A stretch of DNA of 43,453 bases from Clostridiales bacterium (GTDB lineage: Bacteria > Bacillota > Clostridia > Lachnospirales > Lachnospiraceae), in contig JAGZDD010000013.1 of NCBI GenBank assembly GCA_018369015.1, forward strand, positions 1 to 43,453. The letters run 5' to 3'. The position numbers were made by a program, and so were the translations under genes. Below are positions 32,112 through 39,843 of this stretch, piece after piece. Each line of letters begins with the position of its first letter. The stretch's first letter is position 1. The notes below the pieces were generated by a model that was not told the DNA's origin, searched no databases, and saw only the letters and a list, made by a program, of their open reading frames with translations.

Positions 32112-33653
32112 CTATTTATTATTGGCCTTTGCCCATTCATCAAGCTGGGCCTGTTTCTCATCAATAATATCCTGCAAACCGGCCGCGTATAATTTTTCAT
32201 TCATTTCCGCAAGCGTAGACTCGGGATCAACAACGCCACATTCAAGGCTCATACGGTACTGGTCGTAAACATTTTGTACAGAAGCCTCCTGGTTCGCTAC
32301 CGGAGTCGGGTCAAATACAAAGCCGTAAGCCTTGGATTCAATACCTTCCTGCTGCCATGCCTTTGTCTGTTCCCAAATATCCGGTTCGTTTGTTTCCCAA
32401 ACATGGGCATTAAACTGATTTCCCATAATCCAAAGCATACTTGCCATGGAATATCCCACCGTTGTGGCGTCCTTACCCTCCGGATAACCGATTCGGCCGT
32501 CCTCATGGACAACATAATCCTCATTTTCCACGCCGTAAGCCATTAAATTCACAACATCCGGGTCCGTATATAAAAGATTTAAAAACTGCATTGCTTTTTC
32601 AGGGTAAACGCTGTTTTCAGGAATACACCACTGGCCGTTATTGTTTGTAATTTTAATAGTATCAAGAACCTGGGCACCCACAACGTCACAGCCGGTATTT
32701 TGCTCCTCCTGGGTATCAATACCCGGCTTGTTAGAATTTGCATAGGCAAACAATGTTCCGGCCTTCATCTGGGCCGCTCCGCTCTCCGTGGAATTTGTGA
32801 CATCTGCGCTGATAAATCCTTTTTCATACCAGTCGCGCATCACATTGAGGAAATTTTTATAATTTTCTGTTTCAAAAAGATTAACAACCTCCAGATTGTC
32901 GGCGCCGCAGTTATCTAAAACGCCAAAATAATCGCCAAGCTTATCCCACTGGCAGCTAAACTGCATAAAGGACTGGCCCGCAGACCCCGGAGCAACAACC
33001 GTAATATCCGGTTCATTATCGTGGATCAACTGGAATACTTCTGTTAAATCGTCATAAGTCTTAATAGAATCAATATCAATATTATATTTGTCCACAAGAT
33101 CCTTTCGCATCGTATAATAGCCCATCCCCAGGCTTCCCTCGGTCTGTGTCGGCAGGCAGTACAGTGTTCCGTCGAAGTAACCGCAGGACAGCAGCTCTTC
33201 TCCAAGAGCGTCTTTGATGCCCTGTCCATATTCATCAATCAAAGGCTGAAGATCTTTAAGCTGTTCCCCGGCCACAGCCGACGGAATCATATTAGCGTTG
33301 GCCTGCATAACATCAAGCTGCTCATCCCCCGAAAGCATTAATGTCATTTGTTGTTTGTAAGTTGCCGATTGTACAATGACCAATTCAACCTCTGCGCCAA
33401 TCTTTTCCCTGGTAATTTCATTGAGCGCATCCTCCACCCTGTGAATGTCTGATTCGCCGGGTACTGATCCGGAAGCCCTGAAAGCAATCACCAGCTTATC
33501 CACTTCCCCGCTGCCTGCCGCCTCGCCGCTTCCGACCTCACCGCCCTGGCTGCCGCCCGAACTGTCCGATGCCCCGTCACCGGAACCGCCGCAGGCCGCC
33601 AGACCTAAAACCATACACCCCGTAAGCATTAACGGAACCCATCTTTTCAACAT
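32112..33653 (-). CDS. Extracellular solute-binding lipoprotein of the importer operon
   Basis: A 513-residue LplA/DUF3502-like sugar-binding lipoprotein. Signal peptide with lipobox L-A-A-C (Cys21), then a Gly/Ser/Asp linker. Body segments include ALNEITREKIGAEVELVIVQ, YKQQMTLMLSGDEQLDVM, YFDGTLYCLPTQ and C-terminal AQLDEWAKANNK, which parallels the two orphan binding proteins at 271 and 8178 at low similarity. ATG at 33653 has GAAGGAGGAG upstream. First gene of an operon of binding protein, two permeases and an MFS transporter. No ATPase is encoded, so a shared MsmX-type ATPase is expected elsewhere. Confidence 0.93.
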   Translation of the reverse strand: MLKRWVPLMLTGCMVLGLAACGGSGDGASDSSGGSQGGEVGSGEAAGSGEVDKLVIAFRASGSVPGESDIHRVEDALNEITREKIGAEVELVIVQSATYKQQMTLMLSGDEQLDVMQANANMIPSAVAGEQLKDLQPLIDEYGQGIKDALGEELLSCGYFDGTLYCLPTQTEGSLGMGYYTMRKDLVDKYNIDIDSIKTYDDLTEVFQLIHDNEPDITVVAPGSAGQSFMQFSCQWDKLGDYFGVLDNCGADNLEVVNLFETENYKNFLNVMRDWYEKGFISADVTNSTESGAAQMKAGTLFAYANSNKPGIDTQEEQNTGCDVVGAQVLDTIKITNNNGQWCIPENSVYPEKAMQFLNLLYTDPDVVNLMAYGVENEDYVVHEDGRIGYPEGKDATTVGYSMASMLWIMGNQFNAHVWETNEPDIWEQTKAWQQEGIESKAYGFVFDPTPVANQEASVQNVYDQYRMSLECGVVDPESTLAEMNEKLYAAGLQDIIDEKQAQLDEWAKANNK

Positions 33654-33702
33654 AAGCTTCTCCTCCTTCTTTAGCCTGCCCTTTGGCCGGCACCTATCTG
33701 TG

Positions 33703-33793
33703 CAGGATTGCGAGAGTCCGTTGGACGGAGCAATCCTGACCCTTCATTTATGGTGATACCGCCGGACGGCGCCATGTCCGTTTACTATAAAAA
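33703..33793 (+). repeat. Dispersed two-hairpin repeat, copy F
   Basis: The first hairpin has arms CAGGATTG (33703-33710) and CAATCCTG (33731-33738) with an inner stem GTCC/GGAC. The linker CCTTCATTTATGGTGAT follows. The second hairpin is ACCGCC-GGAC-GGCG-CCAT (imperfect), ending ATGTCCGTTTACTAT. It is the inverted match of the first two hairpins of copy E. On the minus strand it lies between the predicted promoter at 33795 and the binding-protein gene, so it would be transcribed as leader RNA. Confidence 0.7.
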
Positions 33794-33794
33794 C

Positions 33795-33803
33795 AGTATA
33801 ACA
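33795..33803 (-). promoter_or_regulatory. Extended -10 promoter candidate of the importer operon
   Basis: On the minus strand the sequence reads T-G-T-TATACT (33803-33795), an extended -10. No good -35 is seen at 16-18 bp. A start near 33788 would give a leader of about 135 bases containing copy F. Confidence 0.5.
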
Positions 33804-33892
33804 TCCGCTTTGAGCTGTCTTTAGTACTTTTCTGTCATAAAATATAAAAATACAGTCATACGGCAAAAAATTTATATGCAAGGGAATATCCC

Positions 33893-33955
33893 AAAAAAGA
33901 CAATCCTATAAAATTACAAGCTATAAAAGCCCCAATTTTAAAGGATTGTCTTTTT
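33893..33955. terminator. Long bidirectional terminator
   Basis: Arms AAAAAGACAATCCT (33894-33907) and AGGATTGTCTTTTT (33942-33955) continue, after one mismatch, into TAAAATT/AATTTTA. The result is a stem of about 21 bp with an 18 base loop and T-runs on both strands. It ends transcription from the enzyme gene at 34050 and isolates the downstream importer operon. Confidence 0.85.
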
Positions 33956-34049
33956 CATACAAATCAGTATTTTCCCTATCTGTTTAAAATCTTAAGTCAA
34001 ATACAGCGATGCAAGCAACTCGGTATTTGACTCGCGGCAGCCGCCAAGG

Positions 34050-35963
34050 TTAATCGGGCTTGACGGCTGCTCCGCCGCCGCGTAAATAAAAGTACATCCC
34101 CCAGTCCTGGTCATTGGCATAGGAATCATAATAAGCCCCGAGGATACCATTGACGCTGTAAGGATAAACATAGGCGCAGGAAGCACTTCCGTCGGGGAAA
34201 ATCAGAGGGAGTACTCCGCGCAGGGAGGCTCCCGCCCTGCGTTCATACGTTTTATCCCCGGTAATCTGGGCGTACAGGGCAAATACATTTCCCGACAGGG
34301 CGCTCCAGTAATGTGGCAATGTATCGCCATACAGCTCCCTTTTTCCAAACCAATACCCATCCCAGTGGCGGATTGCCATTTCATACAGGTGATAATCCGG
34401 CGCGCACCCATTAAACTGTTCCAAAACTTTCAGTTGGCGCTTACCTTCCTCAAGGTACTTCCTTTTCCCGGTAAGAACATAAACCTGAAGAAGAATCCAA
34501 GCTGCCGGAGCCACAATACTTTGCTCATAGTTTACCTCCGAAGCCGGGTAATGGACGCCATTTTCTATAAGCTTGTCCGCATGTTTTATAAAATACTGCT
34601 CCATTTCCTGTCTTTCTTCATCCATTCCCGCATCCAAAAGTGCCTGGTTAAGCATACACACCGGAAGCTCAATAGCGTAAAAGGTATCACCCCCCTGTCC
34701 ATAATAATTCCTTAATATCCGGCACGCGGTTTCAAGGCTTTGCTTTTCCCCGAAGAGGCGGTAAAGCTCCGTAAAATAGGAGGCATACCACGGAAAATTG
34801 TAGAGCCTTTTATAGCTGTTATCCAGCCCCATATCGTTGCAGACCTCCCCGGTGCCCATATGGATAATTTCCCGTTCCAGGTATTGAGTATATTTTTTCA
34901 GGCTGTCCTCTAAAAGCCTGTATTCCTCCGGGCTTAACAGGGCTTCGGAATTTTTCCGGCGGCAGGAAGAAAGAAAGCGCGCGATTAACATCCCCATGCC
35001 GACCCGTTCCCGGCCGCCGTTATAGTCGTTATTGGCGTCATAGTAAATATGCTTTTCCTCATTATCGTAAGCCAGGTATGCCCCTGCAAGCTGGGTGTTC
35101 CTGCCGTTATACTGCTGATTCCGCGCAATAAACAGACACCGGCTTTTAGCCAGTAAGCCCGGCTCAGGGCGAACCAGCAGCCGGCACCATGTATGTACAT
35201 CATCCGCATAAATATCAAAAACCATTTCCCCAAGCGTATCCGCCTTAAAATCCAGCACATAGCCGCCGGCTGTTTTTTCAGGCGCACGGCCATTAACCAA
35301 AACCTTTTTCGCCGTAAAAGAAGGCTGTATGAACAGGCGGCCCATTTCCCCCTCAAAAAGCACATATTGATTCGCCTCCACATGCACATAGCGGGGCAAT
35401 GTTTTAAGCTTTTTGTAAAAATCCTCCCTTCCCCCATGGGAAAAAATCTTCCATTTAAGGCATGTAACCTCGCCCGGCTCCAGCTCCATAGGCGAAGGGT
35501 GCAAAATAAAAGCTCCCCGGTCATTGCTCTGGCTTAACAGGTTGCGCTCCACACTGTAACATTCAAGGCTTCCTTCAAGCAGGACCATTCCTAAATGCGG
35601 CGCAGCGCCGCCCATGCGCAGCGCCATAATGTAACTCACATTGCCGCCGCAAAAAATATGGGTATTGCAGCGGTTGGAAATGCAGACATCGCTGCTGTCA
35701 TATTTATCCTCCAACGGAAACCAAATGCCTATACTCTCTACGTTTGTAAAAAATGGTTTCTTACTTATATTTGTAAAATAAATCGCCGTAACATACTCAT
35801 CCCCATGCTGCTCCTGTACAACCTTACAGTCCAGAGCCTTTGGGCAGGAAACCTGCGCGTAAGGATAATCACCCCGCAGCCAGTTCATCGTATAGGGATC
35901 GTCAGAAAAAATAATCTCTTTTAATGTCTCCGGCCGGATTATCTTATTTTCTTCCTTTTTCAT
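34050..35963 (-). CDS. Uncharacterised enzyme-like protein, probable beta-sandwich plus alpha/alpha-barrel
   Basis: A 637-residue cytoplasmic protein (no signal peptide or membrane segment) that I cannot assign to a family. The first 270 residues or so look beta-rich. Residues about 290-630 look alpha-helical with repeated aromatic helix pairs, such as YNFPWYASYFTELYRLFGEK, NYEQSIVAPAAWILLQVYVL and HYWSALSGNVFALYAQITG, as in six-hairpin (alpha/alpha)6 glycosidases and lyases. Acidic and aromatic pairs (HWDGYWFGKRELYGD, NDQDWGMYFYLR) could line an active site. ATG at 35963; AAAGGAG overlaps the end of the permease gene 7 bp upstream. It is the last gene of an importer operon under YesM/YesN-type control. 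In Bacillus, GH105 unsaturated-uronyl hydrolases sit in this position, so an enzyme acting on the imported oligosaccharide is likely (inference). Confidence 0.75.
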   Translation of the reverse strand: MKKEENKIIRPETLKEIIFSDDPYTMNWLRGDYPYAQVSCPKALDCKVVQEQHGDEYVTAIYFTNISKKPFFTNVESIGIWFPLEDKYDSSDVCISNRCNTHIFCGGNVSYIMALRMGGAAPHLGMVLLEGSLECYSVERNLLSQSNDRGAFILHPSPMELEPGEVTCLKWKIFSHGGREDFYKKLKTLPRYVHVEANQYVLFEGEMGRLFIQPSFTAKKVLVNGRAPEKTAGGYVLDFKADTLGEMVFDIYADDVHTWCRLLVRPEPGLLAKSRCLFIARNQQYNGRNTQLAGAYLAYDNEEKHIYYDANNDYNGGRERVGMGMLIARFLSSCRRKNSEALLSPEEYRLLEDSLKKYTQYLEREIIHMGTGEVCNDMGLDNSYKRLYNFPWYASYFTELYRLFGEKQSLETACRILRNYYGQGGDTFYAIELPVCMLNQALLDAGMDEERQEMEQYFIKHADKLIENGVHYPASEVNYEQSIVAPAAWILLQVYVLTGKRKYLEEGKRQLKVLEQFNGCAPDYHLYEMAIRHWDGYWFGKRELYGDTLPHYWSALSGNVFALYAQITGDKTYERRAGASLRGVLPLIFPDGSASCAYVYPYSVNGILGAYYDSYANDQDWGMYFYLRGGGAAVKPD

Positions 35964-35970
35964 AATAATA

Positions 35971-36855
35971 TCACTCCTTTACACCACCCAGCGTAATTCC
36001 TGTTACAAAATATTTTTGAAGGAACGGATAAATACATAATACAGGAACCATAGAAATAAAAATTTTCGCAGCATTTAAGGTTGTATTTGACATAGAAGTC
36101 ATCTGTTTAATCTGCTCCGCTGTCATTTGGGAAGTATCCAGCTGAAACACCAGTTGTTTAATATAGGTCTGCAGCGGGTAAAACTCCTCTCCAGTAGATA
36201 GTACCAAACCCTGAAAGAAATCATTCCACTGGCCTACAATGGTAAACAGCGCGATGGTCGCCAGCACCGGCTTTGACAGCGGTACCACAACTTGTATCAA
36301 TACCCGCCACGGACCCGCACCGTCGATCATGGCCGCCTCCTCCAGTTCCTTTGGAATCCCCTGGAAGAAATTCACCATCAAGATCAAATAAAACACAGGA
36401 ACACCGCCGCATACAGCCAGGCCAAAAACACTATTCGTCAGCCCGTAAGCCTTCATTGTAATATACCATGGAATAGTACCTCCGGAAAACAGCATACAAA
36501 ACACAAAAATCCAGAGAAGCACGTTTCTTGGCGCAAACTCCTTTTTCGCCTTTGCCAGCGGATAAGCCGCCAAAGTGAGTGCCGGCAGCGTCACTGCCAG
36601 GGCCACAATGACACGTTTTACCGATACAAAAAATGAAACAAAAAAGCTGCTGTCCTTCATTATTTCCTTATAGGCATACAATGTAAAATCTACGGGGATG
36701 AAGCCTACCATGCCGGATTCAGCAGCCGCCTTAGAGCTTAGGGAAACCGCCAGATTATATAAAAGCGGAAGCAGGCAGCTTAAAGCAAGAATCACTAAAA
36801 TCACGATAAATATGATCTTCACAACGACCGATCCTACTGTTTTTTTCTCAACCAT
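35971..36855 (-). CDS. Carbohydrate ABC permease, LplC/YtcP type
   Basis: A 294-residue six-helix CUT1 permease. The EAA loop is KELEEAAMIDGAGPWRVLIQ followed by V-V-V-P, and the C-terminus FLQKYFVTGITLGGVKE is the subfamily hallmark. ATG at 36855 has AGGAGG upstream. It lies 11 bp after its partner and 7 bp before the enzyme gene. Confidence 0.93.
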   Translation of the reverse strand: MVEKKTVGSVVVKIIFIVILVILALSCLLPLLYNLAVSLSSKAAAESGMVGFIPVDFTLYAYKEIMKDSSFFVSFFVSVKRVIVALAVTLPALTLAAYPLAKAKKEFAPRNVLLWIFVFCMLFSGGTIPWYITMKAYGLTNSVFGLAVCGGVPVFYLILMVNFFQGIPKELEEAAMIDGAGPWRVLIQVVVPLSKPVLATIALFTIVGQWNDFFQGLVLSTGEEFYPLQTYIKQLVFQLDTSQMTAEQIKQMTSMSNTTLNAAKIFISMVPVLCIYPFLQKYFVTGITLGGVKE

Positions 36856-36866
36856 ATGAATACCTC

Positions 36867-37769
36867 CTAAAAAATTCTGTAATTAGCCTTTTTGTAGGCA
36901 ATATAGTAGGAAACGGAAATTAAAACAAAACCAATCACCGACTTTAGCAGCCCCACGGCAGTAGCCAAAGAAAATTGCATGTCTGTCAGCCCTACCCGGT
37001 AAACCCATGTATCAATAATATCTCCAGTGGAATATACCGCCTGGTTATAAATATTATATATCTGATCAAAGCCTGCATTCAATACATTTCCAAGAGCCAG
37101 AATCGTCATAAGCACAATTACTGGCTTTAATCCGGGCAAAGTTATGTGAAGCATCCGCCGGAAACGTCCAGCCCCGTCAATAGCCGCTGCCTCATAAAGC
37201 TCCGGACTGATACTTGTAAGCGCAGCCATATAAACGACCGCATTAAAACCAAATTCCTTCCACACATCCGTTCCTACGGCAAGGAAGCGAAACAGCTCCG
37301 GCTTTCTGAAAAAAGCGATAGGCTCCATTCCAAAGTTGGATAAAAAGCCATTCACTGGCCCGTATAGTCCGAACACATCCAGCAGGATTCCGCCCATAAC
37401 TACCCATGAAATAAAATGAGGCAAATAGACAATCGTCTGTACGCTCCGCTTAAAAAACACGTTTTTAATTTCATTTAATAACAGAGCGAACAGAACAGGA
37501 ACAGCCACATTAAGCAAAAGCTTAAACACCGCTATGACAATGGTGTTTACGAAAATCTGCCCCACATCCTTCATTTCAAACATATATTCAAAGTTTTCCA
37601 GGCCGCAGAAATCGGAATGTAAAATCCCCTTCCCGGGATTGTAGTCCTGAAATGCCATGACAATGCCAAACATAGGAACAATATTTACCAGAAGCAGCCA
37701 CACTAACGCAGGAATTACCATGATCCAGTAATGAAAATATCTGCTTTTATAAAACGGAATTTTTTTCAT
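36867..37769 (-). CDS. Carbohydrate ABC permease, LplB/YteP type
   Basis: A 300-residue CUT1 permease with N-terminal YWIMVIPALVWLLLVNIVPM and FQDYNPGKGI, and the EAA loop LYEAAAIDGAGRFRRMLHIT followed by L-P. ATG at 37769 has GGAGG upstream in an A-rich leader. It follows the binding-protein gene by 88 bp containing a strong hairpin. Confidence 0.93.
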   Translation of the reverse strand: MKKIPFYKSRYFHYWIMVIPALVWLLLVNIVPMFGIVMAFQDYNPGKGILHSDFCGLENFEYMFEMKDVGQIFVNTIVIAVFKLLLNVAVPVLFALLLNEIKNVFFKRSVQTIVYLPHFISWVVMGGILLDVFGLYGPVNGFLSNFGMEPIAFFRKPELFRFLAVGTDVWKEFGFNAVVYMAALTSISPELYEAAAIDGAGRFRRMLHITLPGLKPVIVLMTILALGNVLNAGFDQIYNIYNQAVYSTGDIIDTWVYRVGLTDMQFSLATAVGLLKSVIGFVLISVSYYIAYKKANYRIF

Positions 37770-37795
37770 TTTTAAATTTTACCTCCTTTTTTAAA

Positions 37796-37825
37796 GAGAC
37801 AGCCGCAACAAGTCACGGCTGTCTC
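37796..37825 (-). promoter_or_regulatory. Intercistronic hairpin between binding-protein and permease genes
   Basis: Arms GAGACAGCCG (37796-37805) and CGGCTGTCTC (37816-37825) are a perfect 10 bp stem with a 10 base loop. On the minus strand only a short T-stretch (TTT, then A-rich) follows, so it is likely a partial terminator or mRNA-stability element. It occupies the same position as the hairpin at 32060 in the other importer. Confidence 0.75.
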
Positions 37826-37857
37826 AAAAAACTTTACGCTATTTTAGGGGTAATTTC

Positions 37858-39594
37858 CTACTTATTCAGAGTTTCCTGCACTTCTGTAGTGATTTCGTCG
37901 CCGCCTTCGGCTTTCCATTCCTCCACAAAGGTATCAAACTCATCTAAGGAAGCCTCACCGATAATAATTTTAAGAAATACTTCGTCTTCTTTCTTTTTTA
38001 AATTAGACCATTTCTTCTCCATAGTAGGCGTTTCGCTGTAAATTAAGCTATATGTCTTATTGACAATTCCTTCCGTTTTGGCGTCAACTACACACTTGTA
38101 GCCTTTTAAGAGTGAGTATACACGGCCAAAATCAGCAACTTCCGTATCCCAATGTTCAATCCCCAAATCCTCATAGGGTGCTTTCAGACAGGCCTGCAAT
38201 GTTTCAATATCATGGTCTAACAGTTTATAATCAATAGGATCATACTCTGACAATGCTTCTCCGTTCATTTGTTCTTCTAACACTTCAATCGTAAAAGAAC
38301 ACTCATCATAAGGTGTAATTACTACACGCCCAGGATAATAGCCAGCATCGAGGGAAGTCATTTCGGCAAATTTACCTTCATCCCTTCTCAAGAGGCTATT
38401 TAATATCAGCACTGCTTCTGGATGTTCATAGCCCTTTCTTACAACACAATAACTGCCGCCCACACTTCCCTGCTTCGGATACCACTGCCCATCCTCAGCC
38501 AGAGGCGCTGCGAATGCCTGCCAGTCGGCCTCGGGATCATTAGCCAGGCAATCCTTTATATTATAACCATTCCACCAGGGCGAAAACAGTATACCTGCTT
38601 TTCCGCTTTTCCATGCCTCGTCCGCATCCTTTCTTACTCCAAGCTCCTGGTCAAGAATACCGTCCGCGTACATCTTTTGCAGTTCTCCCAACGCTTCCTT
38701 TGTTTCCTGGGTAATGGAACCATATACCGCATTTCCATTTTCATCCTCTATCCAAAAACCGGGCCAGGACTTATAAGCCTGGAAAATGCCGTCCAGGTTA
38801 TTCATATTATTTGTTGAGGATAAAAAATCATTGTATAACCTTGCATTTACCGTGGGGCCTAAAATACCAATCGTGTTTTCACCGCCCATATTGTTGTCTA
38901 CAAACGCCTTGGCAACAGCTTCAAGCTCCTCAATGGTTGTCGGTACCTCAAGATTTAATTCTTCAAGCCAGTCCATACGAATCCACATATTATTATAACC
39001 GTCAGCTTCCGTCTGAACATTTGGAAGTCCGTAAAGTTTTCCGTCAAAGGTGGCATTAGCCAGAGCCTTTCCATCGGTAGCATCAATATTAGCTTTAATA
39101 ATATCCGATGTGTAGGTGTCATAGTAAGGCGTCAAATCCTCCAACATATCTGCATTAACAAGTTTACGAAAATCAGAATCTCCCACAACAAGCACATCCG
39201 GTATATCATTAGAAGCAATGGCGAGGCTTAGCTTCTGAGCATAATCCGCATTTGAAGCTGTCCATTTTACCTTAATATCAATATTCAAATTATCCTTTAC
39301 ATAACGAGTATAAAAGTTATCTGTCGCAGTGTCACCCTCTGGCATTTCCAGTGTCGGGTTAATAGACTGTACAATCTCCACAGTCACAGGTTCCTTGTAC
39401 TTTCCAAAGGGACTTGGATTTCCATTTTCGTCCACTGGAAGATTATCACTGGCACTTACAGCCGGGCTGCCTGTACTTGTATCACTGCCGCCTTCCCCTG
39501 TGCCATTTCCAGATGTATTGCCACCACAGCCCGCCAAGGTACTGGCAGCCATAACGCCGGCCAACAAAGCAACACAACATCTTTTCCCTTTCAT
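37858..39594 (-). CDS. Extracellular solute-binding lipoprotein of the second importer
   Basis: A 578-residue LplA/YtcQ-like binding protein. Signal peptide with lipobox L-A-G-C (Cys23), Gly/Ser/Thr linker, then the typical VDENGNPSPFGKYKEPVTV opening, followed by the two-lobe solute-binding fold (DIPDVLVVGDSDFRKL, PNVQTEADGYNNMWIRMDWL). This long form is common for binding proteins of oligosaccharide or uronate importers. ATG at 39594 has GAGGAG seven bases upstream; a longer frame to 39636 overlaps the promoter. First gene of the operon, divergent from the sensor kinase. Confidence 0.93.
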   Translation of the reverse strand: MKGKRCCVALLAGVMAASTLAGCGGNTSGNGTGEGGSDTSTGSPAVSASDNLPVDENGNPSPFGKYKEPVTVEIVQSINPTLEMPEGDTATDNFYTRYVKDNLNIDIKVKWTASNADYAQKLSLAIASNDIPDVLVVGDSDFRKLVNADMLEDLTPYYDTYTSDIIKANIDATDGKALANATFDGKLYGLPNVQTEADGYNNMWIRMDWLEELNLEVPTTIEELEAVAKAFVDNNMGGENTIGILGPTVNARLYNDFLSSTNNMNNLDGIFQAYKSWPGFWIEDENGNAVYGSITQETKEALGELQKMYADGILDQELGVRKDADEAWKSGKAGILFSPWWNGYNIKDCLANDPEADWQAFAAPLAEDGQWYPKQGSVGGSYCVVRKGYEHPEAVLILNSLLRRDEGKFAEMTSLDAGYYPGRVVITPYDECSFTIEVLEEQMNGEALSEYDPIDYKLLDHDIETLQACLKAPYEDLGIEHWDTEVADFGRVYSLLKGYKCVVDAKTEGIVNKTYSLIYSETPTMEKKWSNLKKKEDEVFLKIIIGEASLDEFDTFVEEWKAEGGDEITTEVQETLNK

Positions 39595-39638
39595 ATAACC
39601 ACTCCTCACTTTCTCCTGTCGGTTGTTTTTATACAAAT

Positions 39639-39667
39639 ATTATAAAATCTCCAAACAATTCGTTGAA
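39639..39667 (-). promoter_or_regulatory. Promoter of the second importer operon
   Basis: On the minus strand, TTCAAC (39667-39662) and TATAAT (39644-39639) are 17 bp apart. The -35 is poor while the -10 is perfect, as expected for a promoter that needs an activator. Confidence 0.6.
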
Positions 39668-39681
39668 CCGACTTACCTCTC

Positions 39682-39738
39682 AAAAAGGTGGATTTTTATA
39701 TACATAAAGCAAAGCATTGTCATAAAAGTCCACCTTTT
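39682..39738. promoter_or_regulatory. Inverted-repeat operator candidate in the divergent importer/kinase region
   Basis: AAAAGGTGGA (39683-39692) and TCCACCTTTT (39729-39738) are exact inverted copies 36 bp apart. The first lies about 15 bp upstream of the importer -35, the second about 37 bp upstream of the kinase -35. Likely sites for the YesN-type regulator encoded at 41585. Confidence 0.5.
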
Positions 39739-39775
39739 CGTCAGGTTATTACACCCTTATAAAGCTTCCCTGCAG

Positions 39776-39804
39776 TTGTAATTTAACCTGTCGGGTTTTA
39801 TAAT
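39776..39804 (+). promoter_or_regulatory. Promoter of the sensor kinase/regulator pair
   Basis: TTGTAA (39776-39781) and TATAAT (39799-39804) are exactly 17 bp apart, 40 bp before the kinase start codon. Confidence 0.7.
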
Positions 39805-39843
39805 AATAGATAAGGCTAACGGTTAAAATAAGGAGGTATGCCC

